A DNA stretch of 64,000 nucleotides from Ureibacillus thermosphaericus (GCF_012396605.1 NZ_JAAXPW010000011.1:1-64000); one strand, 5' to 3'; counted from the first letter of the stretch, positions 55,853-64,000 are shown. A program made the numbers and translations. Notes: generated by a model not told the origin, from the sequence alone.

Positions 55853-56797
55853 TCAATATTCCTCCCTGAAGCGTTTCGAAATATATTGAGCTACTAAGTT
55901 CATCAATAAAGTGAATATAAACAACGTAAATCCAACGGCATACATAGAATAGTAAATTGTTGTGCCGTAACCTGCATCACCAGAAGATACTTGTACGATA
56001 TAGGCTGTCATCGTTTGAATTGAACCCGTGATATTGAAATCAAAAGTTGGGGTTGCACCGCCGGCGAGGGAGACAATCATCGTTTCACCGATAGCCCGAG
56101 AAATGCCCAATACAATGGATGCAACGATGCCGGATAACGCTGCAGGAAGTACAACTTTTAACGAAACTTCGAGCTTTGTAGCACCCAGCGCGAGAGCTCC
56201 TTCTCGAATAGCATTTGGTACAGAATTCATGGCATCTTCCGATAAAGAGATAATGCTAGGTAAAATCATGATTCCCACTACGATCCCTGGACTAAGAGCA
56301 TTAAATAATTTCAGCGACGGTATCAAAGTTTGTAATATCGGTGTGACAAACGTCAGAGCAAAAAAACCATAGACAATGGTCGGTACACCTGCTAATACTT
56401 CCAAAATCGGTTTCATGATTTTTCGAGTTTTGTCAGAAGCATATTCACTTAAATAAATTGCTACTGACAAACCTATCGGAACAGCTACACCTATTGCAAT
56501 CAGCGTCACTTTGAATGTTCCTAATATGAGTGGTAAAACACCAAAGGATGGACTGCCACTTGAAAATGGATACCATTCTGTTCCAAATAAAAACTCGACA
56601 ATTGATACTCTCCTAAAAAACTCAAAGGTCTCGAAAATTAATGTAAAGACAATGCCTAATGTGGTAACAACAGAAATCAGTGCTGCTAATAGGAGTAAAA
56701 TAGGCATTATTTTTTCAATGATTTTTTTGCCCTTTTTATTTCGAGATTTCTCAATCAATTGTTGGATTGATTGCTCTTTCTCAATGCTTTGAGCCAT
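55853..56797 (-). CDS. pstC: Phosphate ABC transporter permease PstC
   Basis: A 314-residue permease with a basic N-terminal cytoplasmic tail, six helices, the periplasmic segment FLFGTEWYPFSSGSPSFGVLPLI typical of PstC and the EAA loop EGALALGATKLEVSLKVVLPAALSGI. It pairs with PstA to form the phosphate channel. Confidence 0.95.
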   Translation of the reverse strand: MAQSIEKEQSIQQLIEKSRNKKGKKIIEKIMPILLLLAALISVVTTLGIVFTLIFETFEFFRRVSIVEFLFGTEWYPFSSGSPSFGVLPLILGTFKVTLIAIGVAVPIGLSVAIYLSEYASDKTRKIMKPILEVLAGVPTIVYGFFALTFVTPILQTLIPSLKLFNALSPGIVVGIMILPSIISLSEDAMNSVPNAIREGALALGATKLEVSLKVVLPAALSGIVASIVLGISRAIGETMIVSLAGGATPTFDFNITGSIQTMTAYIVQVSSGDAGYGTTIYYSMYAVGFTLFIFTLLMNLVAQYISKRFREEY

Positions 56798-56867
56798 TTC
56801 ATAATCTCCCTTCTAACCCTGCAAAGTGTGTGGGTGAAAGCCCCCCACACACTAACAATCTAAAGGA

Positions 56868-57833
56868 TTATTTAAATTGTTCTAACGTTTTCAGCTCTTC
56901 TCTATACTTATCATCAGGTAAACGCACATATCCAACAGCTTCAGCCATGTCTCCAGCGTTTTCTAAAGTGAATTTCATAAAATCGTAAAATGATTCATTC
57001 TCAATGATTTTTTTATTGTTTACGAATACAAATAACGGACGAGAGAGCGGCGTGTATTCCCCGTTTTCAATTGTTTCATTTGATGGTTCTATACCGTTCA
57101 CGCGTACCGCTTTTAATTTATCTTGATTTTCCAAATAGTAAGCATAGCCAAAGAATCCGATCGCGTTTTTATCAGAAGCAACGCCTTGAACAATTACGTT
57201 ATCATCTTCAGACAATTGAGCTGATCGAACTAAATCTTCACCTTCCAAAATCACTTCGTCGAAATAGTCAAAGGTACCTGAATCTGTTCCTGGTGCATAG
57301 TAGACAATTTCTTCATCTGGCCAAGATGGATCAAGATCAGACCATTTTTTCACTTTTCCGTCTTCAATCCAAATTTCTTTTAATTGTTCAATTGTTAAAT
57401 CCGTAGCCCAATCGTTATCTGAATTAATTACGACAGTGATACCGTCATAAGCAATTTCAAATCTTGTATATTCAATACCCGCATCTTTTAAAGCTTGAGC
57501 TTCTTCTTCTTTAATTTCTCGTGAAGCATTTGAGAAATCCGTTTCGCCGGCGATGAATTTTTCAAATCCTCCACCAGTTCCAGATACCCCAACAGATACT
57601 TGTACATTTGGTTCAACAGCAGCATATTCTTCTACAAGTGCTTCAACAATAGGGGCAACAGTTGAAGAACCATCACCTGTTACAGAGCCTGCTAATTGTG
57701 CTTCTCCATTTTCTGCTTGTTGTGGTATATTTCCAGCATTTGTGCCAGCTTCATTTTTTTCTCCGCCACATGCTCCAAGTAGTAATGCAGAACTTACCAT
57801 TGCAGTCATCGTTAAGAACTTCCACTTTTTCAT
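56868..57833 (-). CDS. pstS: Phosphate-binding lipoprotein PstS
   Basis: The extracellular phosphate-binding lipoprotein of the Pst importer. A signal peptide ends in the lipobox LLLGAC with lipidated Cys22. The mature part has the phosphate-binding loop [42 protein letters not shown] and [11 protein letters not shown]. At 321 residues it is normal. GGAGGA precedes the ATG. It is first in pstSCAB-phoU, with Pho-box-like repeats upstream. Confidence 0.96.
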   Translation of the reverse strand: MKKWKFLTMTAMVSSALLLGACGGEKNEAGTNAGNIPQQAENGEAQLAGSVTGDGSSTVAPIVEALVEEYAAVEPNVQVSVGVSGTGGGFEKFIAGETDFSNASREIKEEEAQALKDAGIEYTRFEIAYDGITVVINSDNDWATDLTIEQLKEIWIEDGKVKKWSDLDPSWPDEEIVYYAPGTDSGTFDYFDEVILEGEDLVRSAQLSEDDNVIVQGVASDKNAIGFFGYAYYLENQDKLKAVRVNGIEPSNETIENGEYTPLSRPLFVFVNNKKIIENESFYDFMKFTLENAGDMAEAVGYVRLPDDKYREELKTLEQFK

Positions 57834-57905
57834 CTGAAATTTCCTCCATCGTTTAATAGTTTAATTTTCACTACATTTCCCACTATAAAATTCATATATT
57901 GATCT

Positions 57906-57935
57906 TGTTTAAAGGAATTGTTAAGAGATTGTAAA
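57906..57935 (-). promoter_or_regulatory. Pho box-like repeats upstream of pstS
   Basis: On the minus strand TTTACA, TTAACA and TTTAAA begin exactly 11 bp apart (57935, 57924, 57913), matching the known PhoP TT(A/T)ACA direct repeats. A further TTAACA lies about 32 bases upstream (57962-57967). The element is about 75 bases from the pstS start. Confidence 0.75.
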
Positions 57936-58017
57936 TTTGCACTACTTTTGGATGCAGAAAATGTTAAGATTGCAATTTAAAAGAAAGAGGAATTTTTACT
58001 AAAAACAGAAACAAAAA

Positions 58018-58046
58018 AACATCATTCTCTGTAAGAAAATGATGTT
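58018..58046 (-). terminator. Second terminator behind csp
   Basis: AACATCATT and AATGATGTT pair; TTTTTT follows on the minus strand. It acts in tandem with the hairpin at 58066-58089. Confidence 0.75.
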
Positions 58047-58065
58047 TCCATATCGAAAATAAAAA

Positions 58066-58089
58066 GAGGCGTCCAAAAATGGATGCCTC
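58066..58089 (-). terminator. csp terminator
   Basis: GAGGC.TCCA pairs with TGGA.GCCTC, with TTTTTA on the minus strand, 24 bases after the csp stop. Confidence 0.88.
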
Positions 58090-58112
58090 ATCATATTTAA
58101 GTTCGTTTATAA

Positions 58113-58313
58113 TTATAATTTAACAACGTTAGCAGCTTGAGGTCCGCGGTTGCCTTCAACCACTTCGAATTCCACTTTTTGACCTTCATCAAGAGTTTTG
58201 AAACCTTCACCTTGAATAGCTGAGAAGTGTACGAATACGTCGTTTTCGCCTTCAACTTCGATGAATCCAAAACCTTTTTCTGAGTTAAACCATTTTACTG
58301 TACCTTGTTTCAT
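58113..58313 (-). CDS. cspD: Cold-shock protein (CspD-like)
   Basis: A 66-residue cold-shock domain RNA chaperone. RNP1 is KGFGFIEV (13-20) and RNP2 is VFVHF (26-30); the whole protein is a five-strand OB fold. GGAGG precedes the ATG. The gene has a long leader from a strong promoter with a stable hairpin before the coding region, which points to post-initiation control. Paralogue assignment (CspB/C/D) is uncertain. Confidence 0.95.
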   Translation of the reverse strand: MKQGTVKWFNSEKGFGFIEVEGENDVFVHFSAIQGEGFKTLDEGQKVEFEVVEGNRGPQAANVVKL

Positions 58314-58377
58314 TGAAAAAAACCTCCAAAAAAATAAAAATATTTTTACAATATGGAATTGTTTTTATTACCAGAAT

Positions 58378-58443
58378 AAAAAAAATTCACATATTACGAA
58401 GAGTACCGACAAAAACACCGATCACTCTTTGTAATATGTGAAT
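58378..58443 (-). promoter_or_regulatory. Terminator-like hairpin in the csp leader (possible attenuator)
   Basis: Two 20-base arms (58424-58443 and 58385-58404, 19 of 20 paired, loop 19) start with ATTCACATATTAC and are followed by eight Ts on the minus strand. The element lies between the csp promoter and the csp gene, 65 bases before the ATG. It has the form of an intrinsic terminator inside the leader. Confidence 0.7.
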
Positions 58444-58479
58444 CACTTGTTTCCGGCCTTACAATTCAATTGTATTTAT

Positions 58480-58507
58480 ATTATACCACCATATTACAAA
58501 ATGTCAA
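58480..58507 (-). promoter_or_regulatory. Consensus sigma-A promoter of cspD
   Basis: TTGACA, a 16-base spacer and TATAAT on the minus strand, both hexamers perfect. The predicted transcript starts near 58473, giving a leader of about 160 bases. Confidence 0.85.
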
Positions 58508-58566
58508 ACGATTTTTATACAGATTTGAAATCGTTCTCGAATGGATCGGGATATATTTTGTTACTA

Positions 58567-58854
58567 TTATTGATTATATTCAAGTTGTTGCACAATTATA
58601 CCATGAAAAATTTGTAATTCATCATCACAAGCTTCACAATAAGTTTTTTCATCTTCCGACCAAAAGGCAAAATACTTTCCTTCCCTGCTCTCCTCATGGT
58701 CAAATTTTTTTCTAAACACATTAAGAGTTTCTTTTATTGCAACTTCAAATTGTTCTTTAGTATCAAAAACTTCTTCTGACACAATATGTGATTCCCAACC
58801 TTCAAATTGCCACCAAGGTTCAAAGTCTGCCTTCATATAAATAATTTTATACAC
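58567..58854 (-). CDS. DUF1033 family protein
   Basis: A 95-residue acidic protein. YKIIYMKADFEPWWQFEGWESHIV at the N-terminus is typical of DUF1033, followed by a helical Glu/Lys/Phe-rich segment and a late CEACDDELQ with two Cys. Function unknown. GTG 58854 is preferred (TGGGG 9 bases upstream; homologue-like start); an ATG 5 codons upstream of it (58869) is possible. Confidence 0.75.
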   Translation of the reverse strand: MYKIIYMKADFEPWWQFEGWESHIVSEEVFDTKEQFEVAIKETLNVFRKKFDHEESREGKYFAFWSEDEKTYCEACDDELQIFHGIIVQQLEYNQ

Positions 58855-58942
58855 GTTGAAAAACCCCATTCTTTTCATAATAAAAAATATGTTAAAATAT
58901 CTATAACTTGGTAATTTTTGAATCGAAAGGAAGGACTTAAGT

Positions 58943-60661
58943 ATGGTTTTAACATTTAAACCAAGAGTTCATTTAAACGATTTATTAGAACGTGGAACTG
59001 ATATAGAAGCATCAGGACGTTTTTTAAAAACCTTACAATATAATCATTTTACAAAAAAGGATCAGCAAAATTTACAAGAATTATTTAAAAAAATTGTAAA
59101 CTTCACTCCAACAATGAGCAATATTTTTCAACGCTATTTAAAAGAAATTTCACCGAAAGGCGAAAATCCTATTCCAGAAGAAAAAATAGAAAAATATTTG
59201 CAACAATTTTTTCTTAATGAACGAAATGATGAGTATGTACAAAATGCGATAAAATTTTTTCACTTATTCAGAATACATAATTTTGAAACTGGAAAATTAA
59301 TCGTATTATTTAATCAATTCTCCTTTTACATTAGTACTCACATTTTACATAACTTTGGTATGAAACCTCATAAAGCATTGGAATATTTGCGCTCATTAAA
59401 CGCTGCAATGAATGTAGAGCAAGAGTTATTGGTAGAAGTATTAACAGAAAGAATGATCGAAAATGTCATTACAGAAATTTCTTCGCTAATTGAATCCAAT
59501 ACGAAAATCATCTACATGAAAGATTTAATTCAACGCGTTGATCAACAAACAACGGAAATTCAAAATTCCACCGCAGCAATCGAACAAGTTTCCGCTTCGA
59601 TTGGAGAAGTTGCCCGTGCTTCATCGCAAATATCTGAGAAAACGACGGATTCAGTAAGCAATGTTATCGACGGAAAAAATACAATTGAAAAAGCGTTAAA
59701 TGATATTTTTCAAACGGATAATACGTTCCAACAAATTGTTAAATCATTCCATCAATTACAAAACTATGTGAACGAAATTGATAGTATCGTCACAATAATA
59801 AACGAAATTGCAGACCAAACAAATTTACTAGCACTTAACGCTTCTATTGAGGCAGCTCGTGCTGGTGAACATGGGAAAGGTTTCTCTGTTGTGGCACAAG
59901 AAGTACGAAAATTAGCTGAAGGAACAGTGAACGCATTAAATGAAGTATCACAAAATGTCGATGCATTTAAACAATATTCAAATATGGTTTCCGATTCCAT
60001 TGCAGATGCTTCACAGAAGATTAAAGAAGCTACTTCAGAGGCAAAACAGTCGTTACCATTATTAAACTCAATTGTACATGCAATTGAAAGTATTAAACAT
60101 GATGTTGCCAGCACTGCTTCCATTACTGAAGAACAAGCTGCTGCCGTTGATGAAATTACTAAACGTATGTCTGAAATGGCCAATCTTCAAGAACAAATTC
60201 ATAGCTTAGGTAAACAAACGTCTGAAAGTATATTTGCACTAAGTAAAGAAATGATGCGTTTCCGAAATGACATTATCAATAATAACCCTGTTCACTTATC
60301 CAGTACCGCCCTTTTACAATTATCAAAAACTGATCATCTATTATGGAAATGGCGGGTATATAACATGATTTTAGGAGTTGAAGAATTATCACCAGAAGAA
60401 GTTTCCTCCCACCAAGATTGCCGTTTAGGAAAATGGTATTATGCAAATGACACCCAAGCTAAATTTAAACATGTAGAATCTTTCAAAGAATTAGAGTACG
60501 TTCATAAGCAAGTTCATATTGCTGCAAAAAATGCAATTTTGGAATTAAGTAGAGGAAATCGACAACAAGCAGAAATCCATTTGCAAGAAATCGAAAAAGC
60601 TTCTGAAAAAGTCATTCACTATTTAAATGATTTAATTCATATGTTGAAAACCCACGGCTAA
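58943..60661 (+). CDS. Soluble globin-like chemoreceptor with C-terminal CZB domain
   Basis: A 572-residue cytoplasmic methyl-accepting protein with no transmembrane helix. Residues about 25-175 resemble the globin-coupled sensor (HemAT) domain, with His112 in [10 protein letters not shown] as candidate haem ligand. The signalling domain (about 200-440) has the CheA/CheW tip [39 protein letters not shown] (289-326). Residues about 460-570 form a chemoreceptor zinc-binding (CZB) domain with His465, Cys493 in CRLGKW, His521 and His525. It may sense oxygen or redox state and zinc or hypochlorite. GAAAGGAAGG precedes the ATG. No other chemotaxis gene is in the window. Confidence 0.85.
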   Translation: MVLTFKPRVHLNDLLERGTDIEASGRFLKTLQYNHFTKKDQQNLQELFKKIVNFTPTMSNIFQRYLKEISPKGENPIPEEKIEKYLQQFFLNERNDEYVQNAIKFFHLFRIHNFETGKLIVLFNQFSFYISTHILHNFGMKPHKALEYLRSLNAAMNVEQELLVEVLTERMIENVITEISSLIESNTKIIYMKDLIQRVDQQTTEIQNSTAAIEQVSASIGEVARASSQISEKTTDSVSNVIDGKNTIEKALNDIFQTDNTFQQIVKSFHQLQNYVNEIDSIVTIINEIADQTNLLALNASIEAARAGEHGKGFSVVAQEVRKLAEGTVNALNEVSQNVDAFKQYSNMVSDSIADASQKIKEATSEAKQSLPLLNSIVHAIESIKHDVASTASITEEQAAAVDEITKRMSEMANLQEQIHSLGKQTSESIFALSKEMMRFRNDIINNNPVHLSSTALLQLSKTDHLLWKWRVYNMILGVEELSPEEVSSHQDCRLGKWYYANDTQAKFKHVESFKELEYVHKQVHIAAKNAILELSRGNRQQAEIHLQEIEKASEKVIHYLNDLIHMLKTHG

Positions 60662-60691
60662 ATGAAAATTTAATTGATTGTAGGTGGAGTG

Positions 60692-60964
60692 ATGGCAAAG
60701 AGGGCGCACATTATAATCAATGTCGCTGGAAAAAGATTTGGCAACCGATTTTTCATTCAACAGAAGGCGTTAGAATTAGGATTAAAAGGGAATTTTCGTA
60801 TAAATGAAAACGATCAGCTTGAAATCGATGTGGAAGGGAAAAATCAATCTATTGATGAATTTTTGCATTTTATTCAAAAAGGTGAAAATCTAAAATCAAG
60901 TTTGTCAATCAAAACTTTTGATGATTTACAAGGTTATGAAAAATTGAATTTTGAATTGATGTAA
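60692..60964 (+). CDS. Acylphosphatase-like protein
   Basis: A 90-residue protein. The N-terminal IINVAGKRFGNRFFIQQKALELGLKGNFRINENDQLEIDVEGK follows acylphosphatases (GRVQGVGFR...A..LGL.G.VRN...G.VE...EG). Arg19 occupies the catalytic Arg position, but the GVGF part of the phosphate loop is altered and the catalytic Asn position appears to be Ile. It may be inactive or repurposed. GGTGGAG precedes ATG 60692. It follows the chemoreceptor by 30 bases on the same strand and ends in a terminator. Confidence 0.7.
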   Translation: MAKRAHIIINVAGKRFGNRFFIQQKALELGLKGNFRINENDQLEIDVEGKNQSIDEFLHFIQKGENLKSSLSIKTFDDLQGYEKLNFELM

Positions 60965-60989
60965 TTGGACGTTTTTTAAACGTCCAATT
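60963..60989 (+). terminator. Terminator behind the acylphosphatase-like gene
   Basis: AATTGGACGTTT pairs with AAACGTCCAATT, followed by TTTTG, overlapping the stop codon. Confidence 0.9.
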
Positions 60990-61135
60990 TTTTGTATTTC
61001 CCCCATTCCTTCTCTTTAAAAATATGTGAAAAAAGTAGTATCATTTAAATAGAGAAATGATAAATTCAAATAAGTTTTTGAAACTTTTATTCCCCACCGA
61101 ACGTATTTATACTAAGAAAACGAGGAGGTACGCAT

Positions 61136-61795
61136 ATGCTGGGGGTAAGCAACTTCATCATACGACATTTACTCAATTTTTTCTTTAGTTTTACAGTTTT
61201 TATCATATTAGTTGTTCAATTAAATATCAGTTTTCTGAATGGATTAATCATACCGATTGCATCCATTCTAACTTATATAGTTAGTAATTATATCATTAAA
61301 TCTGTTCAAAAATATAAAAAGACGAAAGCACTCGGCTTTACCCGTTCAGAATATAATCATATTGAATCCCAATTAAAACAAGCAAAAAGCCACATAAATT
61401 TATTAACACAGCAATATATTCGAGTGCGTTCCATTCGTTCTTTTAAATTACTAAATGAAATGACAAAGTTGTCTAGAAGAATAGTCAATATCGTTCAAAC
61501 AAATCCGCAAAAATTTTACACAGTTGAAGATTTCTTCTATTCTCACCTGCCTTCAGCTGTGCAATTGAGCAAAAATTACGCAACGTTAGTACAACAGCAA
61601 ATTAAAGATGCTGATGTGCATATCGCTCTTGAAGAGGCTCGAAAAGCGATGAAAAAATTACAAAGTTCGATGGAAGATGACTTAAAAGCTGCTCTTGCAT
61701 CTGATTTAGAAAATTTAAAATTGGAGTTGGATTATGTCAAACTCGAGCATGAAAAAAAACAAAAGCAAATAGAATTTGGGAGGGAAAATCAATGA
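61136..61795 (+). CDS. xpaC: XpaC family protein (5-bromo-4-chloroindolyl phosphate hydrolysis)
   Basis: A 219-residue protein. Two hydrophobic segments (about 15-30 and 35-55) are followed by KALGFTRSEYNHIESQLKQAKSHINLLTQQYIRVRSIRSFKLLNEMTKLSRRIVNIVQTNPQKFYTVEDFFYSHLPSA, the XpaC signature, and a C-terminal coiled coil. The biochemical function is unknown. GAGGAGG precedes the ATG. It overlaps the telA gene by 4 bases; the pair is conserved in Bacillales. Confidence 0.9.
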   Translation: MLGVSNFIIRHLLNFFFSFTVFIILVVQLNISFLNGLIIPIASILTYIVSNYIIKSVQKYKKTKALGFTRSEYNHIESQLKQAKSHINLLTQQYIRVRSIRSFKLLNEMTKLSRRIVNIVQTNPQKFYTVEDFFYSHLPSAVQLSKNYATLVQQQIKDADVHIALEEARKAMKKLQSSMEDDLKAALASDLENLKLELDYVKLEHEKKQKQIEFGRENQ

Positions 61796-62844
61796 TGGAG
61801 AAAAAGAGCTCAGAAGGTTTTGAACTGTTCCCAAACGAGAGCTCTTTTTCTATTGTGGAGAGTAAAGTATTCCCTACCCTTACTGAAGAAGAGCAGTCAA
61901 AAGCATTATATTTAGCAAGCGAGCTAGATAGTACTTGCTATGAAGCCATTGTTCGTTTTGGTGAAGAAGTTCAAAAATCCCTAAAACATTTTACCCATCA
62001 ATTATTAGTTCAAGTACAAAGAAACGATACTTCACCAATTCGAGAGATTTTATCGACCTTAATTGAACAGTTGGATTCAATGAATCTCGATCAATTCAAC
62101 ATTCAAGATAAAGGATTTTTAAGAAAACTATTTAAACGAAAAACTTCCATTCAACAAATCGTTTCCCAATACAATCGCTTAAGTAAGCAAATCGACCGTC
62201 TAACGATTCATTTAAAACGAGCTCAAGAGAATTTATTGACGGATAACAATATGTTAAATAAGTTATATGAAAAAAATGAAGAATATTTTCAAGAAATCAA
62301 TTTGTACATTGCTGCTTTGGAAATGAAAAGACTTGACCTTCAAAAGCAGTTGCAAATGGTGGAAAAGGATTATAACGATATGGACAACCCCATGATGAGG
62401 CAAAAGTTACTCGATATGAAAAATGCGGCGGAATGGCTAGATCGAAGAATGTATGATTTACAAATATCGCGGGAAATAGCTATTCAAACAGCTCCCCAAA
62501 TTCGCATGATTCAATCAACCAATGAAATGCTCATTGAAAAAATTCAGTCATCTATATTATCAACAATCCCTTTATGGCAATCTCAAATTTCCATGCTCGT
62601 CAACCTCAATCGCCAACATCGTGCAAATGCGACAAGTCATCATTTAATGAATACTTCAGAGAAGTTAGCGATGAAAAGCGCTGAAATGACGAGCATTACC
62701 GAAAGTCATGTAGAACTGGATCATTTGAAAGAAACGCAAATACAGCTTATCGAATCAATCGAAGAAACATTGCAAATTCAAGCCGACCGGAACGAAAAAC
62801 AACAATTGATTGAACAAACCATCCATGAAATAGATGGCAAGTAA
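61792..62844 (+). CDS. TelA/KlaA-like toxic anion resistance family protein
   Basis: A 350-residue, almost entirely helical protein. The block AAEWLDRRMYDLQISREIAIQTAPQIRMIQSTNEMLIEKIQSSILSTIPLWQSQI is diagnostic of the TelA family, members of which are associated with tellurite, antibiotic or cell-envelope stress resistance. It probably works with XpaC. AATTTGGGAGGG precedes its ATG. It is followed by a perfect terminator. Confidence 0.9.
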   Translation: MMEKKSSEGFELFPNESSFSIVESKVFPTLTEEEQSKALYLASELDSTCYEAIVRFGEEVQKSLKHFTHQLLVQVQRNDTSPIREILSTLIEQLDSMNLDQFNIQDKGFLRKLFKRKTSIQQIVSQYNRLSKQIDRLTIHLKRAQENLLTDNNMLNKLYEKNEEYFQEINLYIAALEMKRLDLQKQLQMVEKDYNDMDNPMMRQKLLDMKNAAEWLDRRMYDLQISREIAIQTAPQIRMIQSTNEMLIEKIQSSILSTIPLWQSQISMLVNLNRQHRANATSHHLMNTSEKLAMKSAEMTSITESHVELDHLKETQIQLIESIEETLQIQADRNEKQQLIEQTIHEIDGK

Positions 62845-62847
62845 AAT

Positions 62848-62875
62848 AGCACGAGTGATACAAAACACTCGTGCT
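62848..62875 (+). terminator. xpaC-telA terminator
   Basis: AGCACGAGTG and CACTCGTGCT form a perfect 10-bp stem, followed by TATTATTT. Confidence 0.85.
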
Positions 62876-62881
62876 TATTAT

Positions 62882-63079
62882 TTATTCGAAGTACTCTTTA
62901 TAATACCCGCCTACTTTTCCAGTATTATCAACTATAAAAATAAATTCTTCTGTTTCATTTTTCACTTCATATTCTTTCCCAACAGTTAACACGTTAGATA
63001 CTAAATATTTTTTCGCATTTGTATTCACACATTTTACTGTACGAATAGTAGGTGCGTCCTTCCATTTTAAGTGTAGCAT
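62882..63079 (-). CDS. DUF6501 family protein
   Basis: A 65-residue beta-rich protein: LHLKWKDAPTIRTVKCVNTNAKKYLVSNVLTVGKEYEVKNETEEFIFIVDNTGKVGGYYKEYF. This sequence type is conserved in Bacillales (DUF6501) and resembles a small SH3-like barrel. Function unknown. ATG 63079 follows GAGAGAGGG by 7 bases; the longer ORF has no better start. It is convergent with telA. Confidence 0.8.
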   Translation of the reverse strand: MLHLKWKDAPTIRTVKCVNTNAKKYLVSNVLTVGKEYEVKNETEEFIFIVDNTGKVGGYYKEYFE

Positions 63080-63584
63080 TATCATACCCTCTCTCTTCAT
63101 TAAACTATCGTTTACAATTATATCATCTAATTGCCAAGTACATACATGAAAGTTTTCAAAACCATCTCTCATGAACTTCTTGTCCAGTTAACACATTTCA
63201 TTTTAACAAATACTGATGGATTTTGTCGTCCATTAGGTAATTTCGATTTACTTAATTTATCGTATGCTTATTTATGATTCTTTATTAATAAAAATATGGT
63301 TTAAATCTGTTGTAGTAGAATTTTAGATAAATCCATTTCTTGAGCACTAGCAACTTTTCTTCCCTTTCCTTTTAAAAAATATTCGCCAACCATCACCAGT
63401 AAGCCTTATTGAAACTTTTCCAAACATAAGTACAGTTGTCACGGTACATTTCTGTGCAATTTACATATAATAATGAAAACGTTATTTTCCATTCTGGTTG
63501 ATAAATTTGTTGTTATTTGCAAAGACTATCAAGTGAACCATCCCTGTGATTTCTCAACATACGCTGATGAAATAGGTGATCGTG
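63080..63584. other. Long intergenic region with one possible micro-ORF
   Basis: About 505 bases between the DUF6501 gene and the alpha/beta hydrolase. It contains a candidate 30-codon ORF at 63301-63393 and otherwise AT-rich sequence with no recognised RNA or repeat. The promoters of the two flanking divergent genes must lie here. Confidence 0.5.
63301..63393 (-). CDS. Possible 30-aa micro-ORF
   Basis: ATG, 30 codons and TAA on the minus strand, preceded by AAGGCTTACTGGTG. The peptide starts MVGEYFLKGKGRKVASAQEM and ends LLQQI, with plausible amphipathic character and no low-complexity bias. There is no clear terminator and the ribosome site is weak. It may be a small gene or a remnant; I do not recognise it. 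Confidence 0.3.
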   Translation of the reverse strand: MVGEYFLKGKGRKVASAQEMDLSKILLQQI

Positions 63585-64000
63585 ATGTTAAACTACTTAG
63601 ATGTTGGGACAGGTGAAGAAATAGTCTTTATTCATGGATTAGGAAACCGCATACAAGCTTGGGCTCCCCAATTGGAACTGACTACACAATATCGATTAAT
63701 TATCATCGAATTAAGAGGACATGGTGACTCTCCAGAAAAGGAAAATATCAATGTCGAATTTTTTGCAAAAGACATAATTGAAGTATTAGATTATTTAAAT
63801 ATCGAAAAAGCACATTTTGTTGGTTTATCACTCGGTGGAATCGTTGCACTAGAAATATGTAAGCGTTTTAAAAAGCGTGTAAAATCACTCATTTTATGTA
63901 ATACAACTTACTATATTCCTACTTTGCTTGGGAATATTACTCTTGAAAAAACAAAACGATTTTTAAAAAAATCGTCACTCGAACAACTGAATGAACGGCT
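63585..64000 (+). CDS. Alpha/beta hydrolase, N-terminal part (cut by window end)
   Basis: An open frame of 138 codons runs off the right edge. It begins MLNYLDVGTGEEIVFIHGLG with the oxyanion HG motif, then ELRGHGDSP, and the nucleophile elbow GLSLGG. These mark the alpha/beta hydrolase (esterase/haloperoxidase-like) superfamily. AGGTGATCG lies just upstream of the ATG. The catalytic Asp and His would be beyond the window. Substrate unknown. Confidence 0.88.
   Translation, partial: MLNYLDVGTGEEIVFIHGLGNRIQAWAPQLELTTQYRLIIIELRGHGDSPEKENINVEFFAKDIIEVLDYLNIEKAHFVGLSLGGIVALEICKRFKKRVKSLILCNTTYYIPTLLGNITLEKTKRFLKKSSLEQLNER

Noticed and set aside
59764-60183. 139-aa ORF antisense to the chemoreceptor
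   Set aside because: Shadow of the highly conserved MCP tip; no RBS.

Overview
The window is a low-GC chromosomal segment of an endospore-forming, competence-encoding Firmicute of the order Bacillales. Gene content and order (spo0A-spoIVB-recN-ahrC-tlyA-dxs-ispA-xseBA-folD-nusB-asp23-accCB-spoIIIA-efp-pepP-aroQ-yqhR-yqhQ, then lipM-yqhL-gcvPB/PA/T-aroK-comG-yqgY/X/W-yqgQ-yqgN-rpmG, then pst-phoU) follow the Bacillus subtilis spo0A-to-pst neighbourhood. The DUF2759, DUF6501, XpaC/TelA and leucine dehydrogenase genes and the compact sporulation proteins suggest a member of the Planococcaceae/Caryophanaceae (Lysinibacillus/Ureibacillus-like). The family-level placement is inference.

Layout. 1-3.6 kb: the tail of a DDE transposase abuts the 3' end of leucine dehydrogenase; then a DUF2627 membrane protein and a FapA/DUF342 protein. 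3.7-8.1 kb: Spo0A with putative 0A boxes, the SpoIVB protease, RecN and the arginine repressor. 8.1-15.2 kb: TlyA, isoprenoid (dxs, ispA), exonuclease VII, FolD and NusB genes, plus an unlisted 44-aa Lys-rich ORF. 15.2-20.5 kb: an orphan glpK, Asp23, a luciferase-like oxidoreductase and acetyl-CoA carboxylase AccC/AccB. 20.6-23.4 kb: a strikingly reduced spoIIIA operon (AC, AD, short AE, a 45-codon AF, short AG, AH; no AA or AB). 23.4-28 kb: Efp, Xaa-Pro peptidase, AroQ, YqhR, YqhQ and a TSUP permease. 28-36.6 kb: class II ribonucleotide reductase with a paired NrdR operator, LipM, a rhodanese, and glycine decarboxylase genes under a tandem glycine riboswitch. 36.7-41 kb: AroK and the comGA-GG pseudopilus operon. 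41-47 kb: a SufR-like regulator, small conserved membrane proteins, an MBL hydrolase, an LtaS-type enzyme, YqgQ, 5-formyl-THF cyclo-ligase and ribosomal protein L33. 47-51 kb: an envelope gene pair, a LysR/MFS divergent pair, glutathione peroxidase, and an intergenic array with 21-bp periodicity. 51-58 kb: trpG/trpE behind a Trp T-box, then pstS-C-A-B-phoU with a Pho-box-like element. 58-64 kb: a cold-shock gene whose leader carries a terminator-like hairpin, DUF1033, a globin/MCP/CZB sensor, an acylphosphatase-like protein, XpaC-TelA, DUF6501, and the start of an alpha/beta hydrolase cut by the window end.

Functional themes. Most genes are core metabolism and information processing. The regulated units are unusually readable: glycine riboswitch to gcv, T-box to trpEG, NrdR boxes to nrdJ, Pho boxes to pst, 0A boxes to spo0A and a possible attenuator to csp. 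LipM and the gcv genes share the lipoate/one-carbon theme with FolD and YqgN. The points that deserve most attention are the minimised SpoIIIA channel, the 21-bp array between gpx and trpG, and the csp leader. No tRNA, rRNA, CRISPR array or complete mobile element was found. Many starts below are moved inward from the longest possible ORF because a Shine-Dalgarno sequence and family length favour the inner codon.
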